The position numbers and the translations under genes are program-made. From Siniperca chuatsi (taxonomy: Eukaryota; Chordata; Actinopteri; Centrarchiformes; Sinipercidae), in contig NC_058043.1 in the NCBI RefSeq assembly GCF_020085105.1, forward strand, positions 10,934,667-10,998,666: DNA of 64,000 nt, in the 5' to 3' direction. The notes beneath the pieces were generated by a model, which saw nothing but the letters and a program-made list of their open reading frames with translations, was not told the DNA's origin and ran no database searches. Positions 46,020 through 58,800 of this stretch are shown here, piece by piece (within the stretch, counting starts at the first letter, position 1; the number at the start of each line of letters is the position of its first letter).

Positions 46020-46262
46020 TGGGAGGGGCATACAGTGGAGGGCCACCCAGTTTGAGCCTATAGGTTCTGCCTGAGGTTTCTGCCTGTTAAAGGGAAGATT
46101 TCCCTTGCCACTGTCGCCAAGTGCTTGCTCATGGTGGGAATTGTTGAGTCTCTGTAAATAATATAAAGAGTACGGTCTAGACCTGCTCTATAGGAAAAAT
46201 GCACTGAGATAACTTCTGTTATGAATTGGCACAATATAAATACAATTGAATTGAATTGAATT
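46020..46262 (+). mobile_element. LINE-type 3' end with TTGAA tail, copy 2
   Basis: Matches copy 1 (36240-36475): TTTCTGCCTGTTAAAGGGAA, TTGCTCATGGTGGGAATTGT, ATAACTTCTGTTATGAATTG and three or more TTGAA units at the end. Same strand. Confidence 0.6.
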
Positions 46263-46433
46263 ATGGCATATTGCCTCACTAGAGTGCAGAATCAATCTTG
46301 ATTAGAATGCATAATGCAGAAAATGTATCATTAAAATATGGTTCAGTGTGTAAACAATGGTTATGTCACCTTATTTCTTAAAGTTTGTGCGTGACTCCCT
46401 AATGTTTTAATAGTTTCAATATTTGTGATTGCA

Positions 46434-46815
46434 AGTGATGGAAAGTAACTAAGTGCATTTACTAAAGTTCTTATGTACAGTTTTTAAGTACTTTACTTGA
46501 GTATTTCCATTTTATGTTACTTTCTGCTACTACTCCACTACATTTAAGAGTGGAGTACTGTTCGATTACAGTAACTCAACTCCATTAATTTTATTTGAAA
46601 GTGCAGTAGTTATTGGCAGATTAAAGATTTGCATATAAAACATATGATCAGCTTATAATATATGATGGAATGTTCTTAAATAAACTAACCAACAGTTTCT
46701 AAAGCAAATAAAATTTGCTCTGCCTTGACCAGCTACAACATCTGAATTTTGCTTACACATTAATGCAACAGTGGTAATCAAATATACAGAATAACTAATA
46801 AAGTAATATGGAGAC
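46434..46815 (+). mobile_element. 3'-truncated hAT-like MITE copy
   Basis: Starts GTGATGGAAAGTAACTAAGT and continues with TTACTTGAGTATTTCC, ACATATGATCAGCTTATAAT and CTTGACCAGCTACAACAT as in the 43015-43562 family, then loses similarity near 46815. No right terminal repeat. Confidence 0.6.
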
Positions 46816-47739
46816 ACCAGATAGATATATTGATAGATAGAGCAACTGTGTGGTGACTTAAAGTCAATATTCATCAACCCAACTGTAGCCTAAATACCTG
46901 TCATTATAAAGAGCTGAGTGGCTTAGCACTTGAACATGATTTGCACAATTAAGCTATTTTCTCTCAAAGGCAAGTCTAAGTAACAATGGAAACACTAATC
47001 AGCTCCAAGTAACTCCCATGCCTCTATTCTGGGGCAGAAGTAACAGCGTCCTAGTGCAACAGTGGATTAAAGGGTGTGTGTGTGTAGAGAGAGAACATGC
47101 TAGTTGTGCGTGTGTGTGTGCATTTTTTAAAGTGATGTATTGTTTATTATGTACTGTGTAATATCGTACTGTTGCACGGTACCTACCAAGTCTGAGGTAC
47201 CATGGTACTCTAGTATACCACAGTACATACCAGTCTGACTAATGTGTAATCCCCACTGAACTTTGAAAAAAAATTGTAAAGAATGGGAAGCCAGTGCAAA
47301 CAGGTTCACCACAAATCTGAAGCTCACAACTAGTGGATTTTATTGAACAGGAATTTGCTTTAGTAAGACCAGGATCTAACTCAGTTGTATAAGCCAAACA
47401 GTTAGCTTCTCTTTATATAGAAGGTCACTGGATTTGTACAGTAAAATAGTGATAGTTGGTGCATCAACAGGCATTCTTTAAATGCAACATAATTGAAAAC
47501 AACCAATCAATATTGATACACTTTTTGGCCATGAACATCTTTAGAATGATACACACAGAGGTACAAAGTAGTTCATGAGTGGTTTATTCGACAGCTTTAT
47601 ATATTTATACAGTTAGTGAGGTGCCAATTCAATCTAGATCAATCTAGATAACAGCAAACTACAGAAGCCCTGAGAGGCAAGTGAGGAAAACAAATTCTGG
47701 TGATCCATTTAAGTCTAAATTGTTTTCTCCCCTGTGTGT

Positions 47740-48095
47740 ATGAACAGGTGAAAAAAAGGTTTTGCCAGGATAATCTTCCTAAGTTCCTTAAATTTCTTTT
47801 TTCATCTGTGAAACAGGTGAAGAAAAAAAGTTTTGCCAGGATCATTTGTCTAAGTTACTTTTTTTGTGTGTGAAAACAGGCGAAAAAACTAAAGTTTTGT
47901 CAGGTGAAATAAATTTTTTGTCAGGATAATTTTTAAGTGTTTGTTGTAATATTCATTTCGGCCAGAAGAGGCAGAAGTATATTGTGTGTGGGCCGAAATG
48001 AGTATTACCACAACAGACGTTTAAATAAAAGTTACTGACAAAAACATTTTTTTTCACCTGCCAAAACTTTTTTCCCACCGATGAATTCTTTTTAA
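47740..48095. mobile_element. foldback element with reiterated arm units
   Basis: Around a short centre (about 47963-47990) the arm GTTGTAATATTCATTTCGGC is mirrored by GGCCGAAATGAGTATTACCA. Similarity continues outward: GGCGAAAAAACTAAAGTTTT on the left pairs with CCAAAACTTTTTTCCCACC on the right, giving about 90 bp per arm. On the left the unit ACAGGTGAAAAAAAGGTTTT then GCCAGGAT recurs at about 47748, 47814 and 47876. Confidence 0.65.
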
Positions 48096-48490
48096 GACTT
48101 AGTGAGCTATATGAATAGATATTAGCCAGATACGGCAATTAGGTTTGGTATCCACTTGTGGTCACTAAAATAGTATTACTGCTCCTGCTACAGGTCTCAC
48201 ATCTGTGTTGCAAAACTTTGCAGCTTGTTGCAAGAGTTCACGCCCAACAAACCAGCGTAAGTTGCCCTAGCTGTCTGTTCTTCTGGTGAACTGGGTGAGT
48301 AATCACTCACGGAAGGTACTGTATTTGACGCATGAAACTGTACACACCTACGATATAGTCAACCAGGAGGAGTGTCCCATTTTGTGGTGTATGTTTTGTT
48401 ACACACATGACTTGAGGGCCTTAGAAACAGTTGAGGAAAACCTGTTCACTTTCACACTACCACCTGCTTTCAGAGGGTGGGGCAAAGGTT

Positions 48491-48497
48491 TATATAG
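48491..48497 (+). promoter_or_regulatory. TATA box of the transglutaminase gene
   Basis: TATATAG lies 63 bases before the transglutaminase ATG, at the distance expected for a start near 48520 and a 5' UTR of about 30 bases. It fits the tissue-restricted promoters of this family. Confidence 0.5.
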
Positions 48498-48553
48498 CTG
48501 TAGAGGGGTGACAGTAGGGACACAAAGCATTGCCGTGAAAAAGAGACTAACAA

Positions 48554-51500
48554 ATGGAAGGTGAGATTTTTCTCTGCTCATTTTGTTGTTTTATCACTTA
48601 ACCGTAGCCTGCCTTTTTGTTCTTGATCTTTCTATTTATTGCCTATATGGTGAATTTTAAGTGTCATCTAACTGATGAATGCATTTTTTCTGTAGCAATT
48701 TCTTTACTTTATTTTTTTCTTAATTTGCAGATTTGAGTTTACAAAATGTCAATCTGGAAAAATCTGAAAACCTGGAGCGACACAGGACAAAGGGCTTCAG
48801 CAGCTCCAAAGCCCTTGTGGTGCGAAGAGGAACCCCATTCAAAGTCAGTCTTCAACTGGAGGGCCGACCCTTCAACCCCAAGACTGACTCTCTGAGTATC
48901 AAAGTTATGCTAGGTAATACAGATTTAGATTTAGTCTGGATTTTTTGGGATGAATGACAATTCAGGAGCAGACATTGGTATGCAACCAGTCTGAACCACA
49001 ATTTAATATTTCTTCTGCCTAATTGTGTTTCTCTCTTCTCTCCTCAGGCCCCCTGTATGTGATAATGCCAGTCACTGTCTCAAAGAAGGTTTCTTCCTCC
49101 CATTGGCAAGCCTATATTGACCCAGAGAACCTGAACCTCCAGAGCCCCTCCATATTCATCTCCTCTCCTGCCTCTGCCTCGGTGGGCTGCTACAGATTGC
49201 AGCTGTGTGTGTTTACTCAGAACAGCCAGAAGACCTTTGCGTTTGGCAAATTCATCCTGCTCTGCAATCCCTGGTGTCGTGGTGAGTACAAGTGACAACC
49301 CAGTGAATTGATCAGAAGCTTTTATGAAGTTCATACAAAGTTTTGCAGACTCAGAAGGTTTTGGTAGCATATACTCACCAGCAGTGAGGTAGCCCAACCA
49401 GAAATGTACTTATATAAATGGTTTGTGTGGCTGAGTGAGTCCATGATGATGTATTACATTCATTCATCACCTTTAATCACTTATTAGTTCCTTTTATGGT
49501 AGTCTGATCACTACAGTAAGAGTGGTGATGTGCTGTGTGACTGGCTTTGTGAATCATACCTAAAGATAAGGATTCATCATAGCAAATGTCTGGCACCAGC
49601 TTTACAAAATAGAGGAAAAAATATAAATGAGTATAAAGTCTTAAGCTATGTATGGTGTGTAAAGCAATGTATTTTAAAATGTAAATACACTAGGATGCAC
49701 TAAATGTCCGGTTTATTTCTTGCAGAGGATGCAGTGTACATTCCCTTTGAGGACCAGAGAGAGGAGTACGTCCAGAACGACTCTGGGTTGCTGTTTATGG
49801 GGACAGCTATGAACCTTGTGTCAAGTCCATGGTCCTTTGATCAGGTATGAAAACCATATCTGTTGATCAGATTTTTTTTGCAAATGTTCAGTAAGAAAAA
49901 AATCATCAGGTTATTTACAGTGGAGGTGCTGACTCAACTCTGTGGTAATTTCTTTGACTGCTGTTTTACATTAAGCCTCATGAATGTAAAATGTATTGTA
50001 GTGTTGTTGTATTGGACTGCATTTTGTTGTACAAGTATTGCTTGTATCCACTCACAGTATTTACTTTTAATCCTTGAGTTGGATTAAACTCTTCTGTCTG
50101 ACAGCAACTGAAACAAACTCAGAAAAATTAGAGGGAAATAGAGGGAATAAACAGGGGAAAAAGTTTGGTAATAGATGGTTTAGTAGAGGTAAATCTGAAA
50201 ACAGAAACTGTGTAGTCACATGTTAACAGTTGACAAAATATGCCCAAATCCTTTATCTTGAGAGCAAGTAAAGCATGTATTTATTAGGATGTGCTTCAAA
50301 TGTCATTAAATGTTCATTTAATTCTCATTTCTTTCTCTCTACTTGTGAAGTATGAGCCTGGTGTTCTGGAGACGTGCCTGAATCTGCTCCAAGTCAGCCC
50401 TCAGCACCAAAAGAACGGAAGAATGGACTACCTGAACCGAAACAACCCTGTCTACATCAGCCGGGTCGTGTCTGCTATGGTGAGTGAAAACAGATTCAGA
50501 GTGAAAACACAACTTGAACATATAAACATAAAGATAGGACGAAAGCACTTAGTACCAGTGTTCTGTTTCACCAATGTTTTGATTTACTTTGTATGACAAC
50601 ATGAGCGTCACTGCTGCTTAAAAACATGTTGTGGCTTGAACTGTGACACTGTGTTCTGCACATCGTAAATATAAACACACACCTCCTGCAAAGTTCTGAA
50701 CACTGCAGGGACACTGTAATTATTGCAGCAAAACAGTCAATCAAAGTAGTTATTAAACTGCCACTGTGAATTAGATTCATCTCGGAAGATGCTTTATGAT
50801 CTTTGGGAACTGAAGTGCAAAGATGGAAAATTACATTTATCTTCTCTTTCATGGTTAGATCAACAGTGAGGATGATCGTGGAGTGCTGAAAGGGAACTGG
50901 TCAGGTGATTTCAAACAAGGAGTTCATCCCTCCATGTGGACTGGGAGTGGGGATATTTTGACACAGTGGGCTCAGTCTGGTTACAGTCCAGTCAAGTATG
51001 GACAGTGCTGGGTGTTTGCAGCTGTCATGTGCACAGGTGATTATATCATGATAATTCTAAACTTTTGAAATGAAATAATTTACAAAAATACCATCCAAGC
51101 TCTCTTTACTTTTTCTTTTACAGTTTTAATAACCAGTACTAAACCATGTCATGATTGATGTCTTATCAACTTTGTTCTAATATTGGATCATTTTTTCAAG
51201 ACACAATTGTTCAGATAGCTTCATCAGCATGTAAACGTCTGTGTCTGTGTTTTAATTATGTCTTTTAGTCATGAGAGTTCTTGGCATTCCTTGCCGCGTT
51301 GTCACAAACTTCAACTCTGCTCATGACACCAATGGCAACTTGGTGATTGAGGAGTACTACACTGAAACAGGGCAGAAGCTGAACCACTGCAAAGACAGCA
51401 TATGGTCAGTAGTGATTGAACTTTTGAATCAGCAAATATTATCAACAGTTTTTGTGACAGTTTTGGTAAATTTTCTAATGCAACCTTGGCTTATTAAATC

Positions 51501-54070
51501 ACTTTTTGAAGTAATTTAAAGACACTGATTGCATTTATTTAACTTTGTGATATCTTATTTCTTCTTAACAGGAACTTCCATGTGTGGGTGGAGTGCAATA
51601 TGACTCGCCCGGATGTGGGACCTGGAATGGATGGCTGGCAGGTTCTGGACCCGACCCCCCAGGAGAGGAGTGAAGGTGTGTGAGAAACGTTGTTGTTCCT
51701 GTTTATAGAAATTTCTCACATCTCTGAACTTGTTTTCTTGAATAAACATCACTATAACCTCCTTTTCATCCTTCTTTTATCCTAGGAGTGTTCTGCTGCG
51801 GCCCAGCCCCAGTCAAAGCAATCAAGGATCGGCGTATTGACCTGTTGTTTGACATCCCCTTCGTCTATGCCGCGGTGAACGCCGACGTCCACTCAATCAT
51901 AGTGAGCAAGGGACGGGTGCTCAGCTACAACAAAGACACCAAGAAAGTGGGATCCCTTATCTGCACCAAAGCTGTTGGCTTCCCCAGACACCAGAACATC
52001 ACCAGAGAATACAAAGACATCAAAAGTATGAGCCAAAAACAGAAAATACATTTATGAAGTGGTATAATGTTCACTCTAAGGCATAAATAGTTATTTGGCT
52101 CACATTTTTCTTTCGATCTTTACAATATAGGCCCGACTTCATCACTTAATTCAAGAAGTTCCACAATGTCAGGAAACTCGACATTACGGAGAGGTAATTT
52201 TTAATTTTTGATTCTTTTAATCAGACACTCATCTGTTTAAACACACGTCATCTCATGCATTTCCTTTCTCCATGTTTATTCAGCAGGTTCATCAAAGGGG
52301 GTGTCAGTCTTCCTTACCCTGGATAAAGCTCCTGTTGCTGGGGAGCCTGTCTGCTTCACGGTGAAAGTCATCAACAAGCAGAGCATTGCCAAGATGATGA
52401 AGGTGCATCTCAACGCCCAGGCTAAAGAATACAACAACAGCCCCTCAGACACCTTCTGGGAAACCCAAGGTGTCATAAAAATGGCCCCCATGGAAGGTAA
52501 ATTCACTTTTCACTCATCTACATATTCAGATGTTCATTTCTGAAGGACTGCTGTGGTTTAAATTTCTGTCTCTTTCTCCCTCTGTCTTTCCAGCCAAGGT
52601 TATTCACCAGCAGATCCTCCCAGCCCAGTATGAGGATGTGGTGGGAGACAACCTGATCAACCTCGCAGTAGTCCTGGAGAACATGTCCAGTCAAGAGCGG
52701 GTCCTGGCCTCTGACGAGTTCAATATCGCCAGCCCACAGCTCACAGTACAGGTACTTGAGAACCAAAGAGATTCTGAATGTTATGTTCAGCAGTACTTTA
52801 GATGGCAAAGTCAATTCTGTTGAGAGATTAAGAAAATAAAAGGTAGGTATTAGGCTCTTGTGTGTGATGTGTGACGGTAAGATTCAAGAGTTAATCCCTC
52901 CCATCCAGCTTGACTCACTGTTGCATTCATAATGCATGCCAACTTTTAGATACCACATATGGAATGCTAAACAAAGGGATAATGTATAAAACAATTCACA
53001 AGGAATCTAGAATATTTACTTATCTGATGTGCAGCAGCAATACAAAAAATGCATCTTTGGTTTGATAATTTCACTCATTTCACTCACTGTAGGACACATA
53101 ATCCTACAAATCCTAATTCTAGAATATATTGACATTGACTCACTTTAAAGTTATTTGAGGGGTAGTTTAAGGGAATTATCAGGGTTTACTAACATAAACT
53201 TCTCCTTCAGATTGCAGATGGAGACTCCATCGTGCCTAACAAAGAACAGACTGCTACGGTGACCTTCACTAACCCATTTTCTCTCCCGGTGAGTGGAGTA
53301 CTGACTGTATCTGGGCCCGGGCTGATCCAGGGCAAAGTTCAATTCAGGTAAGAATGATAACTTTTTGTCTTCAGTTTTTGTGTTGAATGTTTAATGTCGT
53401 AGGCGCATCAGTGATTGCACATCATGAATGGCTGCAAAATGAATGAGCGAAGGAGTGTGAAGGCAGTACATGGTAGTACAGTGTGTCTTTGTTGAAGGAA
53501 TGTAAGCTTGTTACACTTGTATTGTTCTGCTTATGTTTGCGTTTAGTGTTCAGGCAGGCGTGGCTAGGATAATCAACGAAATGTTCCACTGCTGTGTGCA
53601 GATCGAGGCCAATAATTATTTGCAAGAACTGAATAACCCTTCAATTCCCTTTGAAGCTGCTTGATTCCGAGAAGAGTGTGATTAGTCATAGACAAAAATA
53701 TAACCTTACAATGTGTGCGAAGTTTAGACGTTCACAGGGAAATTATTTTATCTTAGCTGTCACAAACAAGTTTGGTCTGATGCAGTCAACTCCAACCAGA
53801 TGAAAGGAGGTCACAGAGTAGTTTTTAACAAAGGAGCCAGTGTCAGCCGTTCACAACCACTGCAGTAGTACTTTAACATTTTGTGAACTCTTTTATATCT
53901 TCCCTGTGTCTTTTTGCAGGATGCTTCCACTGCGTCCAGGAGGAAGAGTGGAGCAGCACATCGCCTTCACCCCCAACATAGTGGGAACAAAGATGCTGCA
54001 GGCCAGCCTGTCACTCACAAACAATTCCATAATCAGAGGCTTCAAGATGGTCTCTGTCCGCAGTGCTTAG
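48554..54070 (+). CDS. TGM5-like transglutaminase, 683 aa, complete
   Basis: Calcium-dependent protein-glutamine gamma-glutamyltransferase; forms isopeptide crosslinks. Coding exons: 48554-48560, 48731-48913, 49048-49281, 49726-49844, 50351-50479, 50859-51036, 51269-51404, 51572-51675, 51786-52025, 52131-52193, 52284-52496, 52594-52751, 53211-53347, 53920-54070; all in frame. The first exon codes only 2 codons and one base, joining to give [17 protein letters not shown]-terminal beta-sandwich about 1-135; core with the catalytic triad Cys274 ([14 protein letters not shown]), His332 (WNFHVWVE) and Asp355 ([11 protein letters not shown]), each three positions before human TGM2 numbering; two C-terminal beta-barrels from about 465. 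No signal peptide. A Ser/Thr-rich hinge about 444-465 is coded by its own small exon, as in TGM5. I call it TGM5-like; exact orthology within the fish family is uncertain, so no symbol is given. Confidence 0.93.
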
Positions 54071-54790
54071 GTCCTGTTTTTTGCCTTTAATTTGGCTCAG
54101 GTACAACATTTGGGCACAATAGTTACATTTCTGATGTCAGCATTGTCTTGCCTCAGAAACACTTCTCATTTATGTTGTAAAAACGTCTCCCAACTGAAGC
54201 CGGAACATGGCAACCAGGTAGCAGCATTAGTCACAGAGGAAACATTACTCCCATCCAACCCTCATGTTTTTCTATTGCTGTGTATGATATAAATGTGAAT
54301 GTAAATGATATTTATTTGTTTTGCTATTTATTTAGCGATTTATGTGTTCGAGCCATGAAAATCAACATTGCTACCTGAAAATGTTTATTTTAAATTGCAA
54401 AGCTGGAACAAATGATTTGAATGGAATATGAATGAATATTGCGTGTGCTTTTTGCTTTGTTTGAAAAATGAATCAAAGAATGTGCTGTATGTAACATTTC
54501 TTCTGACTTTCAAATATATGTATGTGGATTTTTGTTATTGCAGTTCTTTTTCTGCCCTGAAGAGGGAGAACTTTCCTCAACAAAGGCCACTTTTGTTCTC
54601 AAACCTCTTGATAATTACATGTAATTCACACATTCATCTTCATTTATTTGTCATTTAATCCCTCTTGTTTCATACGCCTCTGGGTTGAGTAACTCTGTGA
54701 TATGGAATGAAACTCGACTCACCTTTCCCCCGCAATGCAATTAATTTATCTTTATTTATCTATTTTAACTGTCTGTCAAAACAAATGGAC

Positions 54791-54796
54791 AATAAA
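54791..54796 (+). terminator. poly(A) signal of the transglutaminase gene
   Basis: AATAAA 721 bases after the stop codon. The convergent eya2 gene ends about 1 kb further on, so this signal falls between the two stops. Confidence 0.5.
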
Positions 54797-55566
54797 GCAT
54801 TATATACAAATCATAGCTAAGCTGACAGGCAGTGTAATCGGCACATGCACAACCATACCAGTTCATCTATATTACAAACAGGTTATTAGGAAATTGAACA
54901 AGGACAGAAAAGAAGGAGAGTTAAAACATGACAACATATACAACCCAGAATCAAAAGTAAGGATTTGAGCACCAGCCTATAATACAGCATCTTCAAGACA
55001 GCTTCTTATCAAAACATTTTTACAAGAACATATTTTTGGTCTTTGAAGGGGATTTTTTATGCTGAGTTCCCATATCTCATTGTGTTGTGAAATTAACTAA
55101 TAATAAATAGCTCACATTTTAATGGTAAAATACAATCAGACTATTTTCAATAGCCTCTACCTATGAGGAGAATATTATCTGACATTTATCTAGCCGGCAT
55201 ATGAATAAAAACAATTCTAAATTAATAGTAAAGGCATAATCTATCCCACGTAACATCATAACTTTAAGTCGTGTTTCTATTTTTGTCTTTAAAATAGTAT
55301 TGGCCTGTGGAAAATGGGTTTAGTCTCATAAAAACGTTTAAAAAAAGACACAGCAAAACAAACAATCTAACAACAATCTGAGCTTTTCATCCATGCAGAC
55401 ATACTCACTGTGTTCAATAGAGGATGTAAAATTTTGCATTCAGTGCATCATAAAGTTGAGATGAACTGAATTTAAAAAAGGAAAGGCTTTTTTAAAAAGT
55501 ATTTGCAGTATTAACTGTCCCCTGGGGTTAGTTATGAAGCTTTGGTCCCTTACTTTACTTTGGTCT

Positions 55567-55572
55567 TTTATT
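55567..55572 (-). terminator. candidate poly(A) signal of eya2
   Basis: AATAAA on the minus strand about 270 bases beyond the eya2 stop. More sites exist near 54745-54760 on the same strand. Confidence 0.35.
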
Positions 55573-55841
55573 TAGGTCCACCACTTTTGGCTTCATGTGT
55601 ATGTGTCATAGAGAGACTGCAGCGTCGCTTCGAAATCCTCACAGTTCCTTTGGCTTTGGTGTGAAATTGTCCGCCTGGTTGCTCATTAGGGATCAAATGC
55701 CTTGCGCCAAACCTTGAAATAGCAATACTGACTCTGAATCAGTCTCTAGGGTGCACCTTCACCTACTAGCTGCACTCAGGAGTTCAGGAGCGTCTCATGA
55801 TTTGGGGGGGGGGGAGAGCACAGCATGACAGCCGGCGCCCT

Positions 55842-58800
55842 CTAGAGGTAGTCCAGCTCCAGTGCATGGCTCAGAGCCTCCAGATCGGCCCGACAGGAAA
55901 CCCTCCAGAACGGCATGTTCTTCTGAGAAAACAAACATAAAATTAAAATTAAATACTGGTTTAATGTAAAACATGCAAACTTAAGGCAGGCATACTTTAG
56001 CAACTTGCATTGCTCCTGCAGATGCAGTGCAAATGTGAAATATAGACTGTGGTTTGGAGGGGGATTGTAGTATGTGACAAAGTATGAATGACATGTTGGC
56101 CTATAACGTACAAAAGCATAACGGAAAAAAAGATTTGCTGAACTGCCAAATCCAATAAAATTTTTGCAAAGATTCTAAAAAACAAAACTAACTCAGACAC
56201 AGAAGCTGCAGAAATCGAATGTGTCGTAAGGTTAACTGATTACGTGAGGCCCATTTTTTATCAGTCATAAAAAACCCAGATTAAGTTATACCTTCTTGGC
56301 CACGGCCTCTTCTTCAGCTCCATCTCCTATCACCACATATACTGCTCTCCGACCAAACCTCTGAGAGACACGCTCAAAACAACTCTCTTTGCCTTTGAAA
56401 AGCGGGAAAATCAGAGTTTAAAATATTAAAATAGTACCTTTGAAGAAAGACTTTAAAATGAGAAATGTATTGGTATAGGAAATGAAAGAGGATAGTAGGA
56501 GATCAAAGTTGATTATATTTTTGATCAATAATTTTCTCCCTGAACCCTTCTTCCCTAAATTCTCCTCACCTGTCTTGGTGGCACTGTATATGTTCTCTAT
56601 GGGGAAAGCTGAGCCCAGACCGTACAGTAACACCTTGGAGAGGGCTGGGATGAGCTGGGTGGTGGTTACCAACACATTCACACAATTAGGCCTGGAACAG
56701 GACATGACAGACACATTTATACTACAGTTCAGTTATATACACCTTAAATGACACATGCTATATCAGCAACTGACATTCAGATTCAACTCATGAAGGGATA
56801 TGGAGAAAAATCTTAATAAAACAAAATATTGTACAGCTAACAGCTTATGTTAATTGACCTGCTGGTGTAAGTCAAGCCATGGTAGTATGAACTGACCTCG
56901 AGTTGATAAGAGCCAGGGCTTTGAGTGCTTGAGTCAGCCACAAGTCAGTCAGGACCTCCATCTCTCTCCTCAGCTGTAACCACTCCTCTCGCTTGGGGCT
57001 GCCCAGCAAACCTGCACATCAGGGAGAAGCACAAGCTTCATGGTCAGTCTCTCAACCCTTATAGCTCCAATGCATAAAAGATGTCATTTACTGAGCATTG
57101 CTAAACCTTATTGTCTCCTGCAGTTTTTGGTTGGATGATTCTCACACAACATCCTCTAGCCAAAACCTCAGACACATGGTTTCCAGCAGAGTTAAAGCAG
57201 CCAGCTGTAATCAGCAGTGCACAAGGGTCCATACTGAACAACAACTTGTGACTCATTATCCTAGTTGACAAACAAACCTGTCTCCTTCCTTTCAGCTTTT
57301 TAACCACATCATGATTAAATTAATTTAATAGGTAATACGTCAGTAATGAAACATATTTTTTTACTTTAAAATTTTTTTTTTTTACAAAGATTCTTCTGGA
57401 AAGAGCAGGTGTTTATCATCATATGCTCACCACATTTTCATCCCTAATAGAGATTTGGCTGGTGCACAAACTGGAGCTTCAAAATATACAAAATGCACTT
57501 TTCTGAAGCAGCTTCTATGACTTGATACAAGCAAAAACAGCAGGTAAATACTTCTGTCTATAGTGATTAATCACGACATTGTCTTACTGTAACTTATTTT
57601 TTGTCATTATTTGTTCTAATTTCATTGTTAGAAAACCACATATATCCCTTAATAAACTTCAGAGAAAGTAAGCTAAGCTAAACCTCTAGGTTGCCTGTAC
57701 ACAGCAGCGTTAAATAAAATGAGAGCAGAGCTTACCCCCAACATTATTTTTGTATGTGTTGTAGATCTCCTTGACTCTGCGGTATCGGAAAGCCAGTTTC
57801 CTCATCCAGTCCACCCCTCCGTGGACCCCTGACCCCAGGCACAGAGAGCCGGCCCCTGCTGGGCTCTGGAAGCCGTCCGACCCAAAGTTGTAAGTGCTGC
57901 AGGATCACAATACAGGAAACAGTCAGGATATAGATCATAAAGACACAAACTACATTTTTCCAGAGCATCTTATACAGTAGTAGCACTATCATCAGCGTAT
58001 CATAGGGGATGCTCTAAAAATTGGTACAACTACAGTACGTTCATGGATGCTGTATGTAGCTCTAGGAATTGATTCAAACTATTCAGGTTATGAACAAGAA
58101 GGCAGTGCTTAAACCATTCATCAAATTTAGGGAGGTGTGCCAGTGCAACCACAGAAATTTCAGGGACAAGAAACGCTTTGAAATTGACCATCGTACACAG
58201 TGAGTTTTAGCTGTGAATGAAGCTTTGTCAGTAAGAAATTATGAAGTATGTACATTCAGTACAGCTAGGATGAATATAAAAACATCTTTGAGAATGAAAA
58301 GGGCCAAGTTCAATAAAATAAATACTTCAAAAAAGTACTTTGGTGCAGTCTGGCTCTTTCTTGAATCACTCCTAAAAGTATCCTAAAGTGCTTCAACAAG
58401 TTTATGCAATAAAACGTCTGGACTGAGGGAGACAGAGGGAATGATAAAGAGATATTTTGATGAGAAATGAAAGCGTTGGATAATGCTGTGACATAGTATA
58501 TGGCTGTGGAAGTCGGGAAAATAAAAGACATGCACATGCTTGCATGCATGAACACACACAGACGCACACACTCTTTGTCTCGTCTCCCTGCTTTTTTCCT
58601 CCTGTGCACAAAAACCCAGAGGGCAAGTCTGGTTCACAAGCCACAGCAGAACTGTCTCTCAGCAGAGCTCCAAGTACAGTAACACAGTAGAAGCTTTACC
58701 TCAGGTCCTGTCCGTTGTCGTCTGATGCCACGTCATCAATATGAACCTGGTCACATTCCTGGGAAATGAAAAGGAGAGCGGATATATCAAGAGATCCATT

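Larger units (their letters stand above)
44900..48480. other. spacer between pxmp4 and the transglutaminase gene
   Basis: No coding exon recognised. It contains a LINE-type 3' end (about 46020-46262), a truncated hAT-like repeat (about 46434-46815), GTACCATGGTAC-rich sequence near 47165-47230 and a foldback element (about 47740-48095). Confidence 0.5.

Noticed and set aside
48286-48564. 92-codon plus-strand frame just before the transglutaminase
   Set aside because: It crosses the TATA box and the true first exon in another frame and shows no family similarity.
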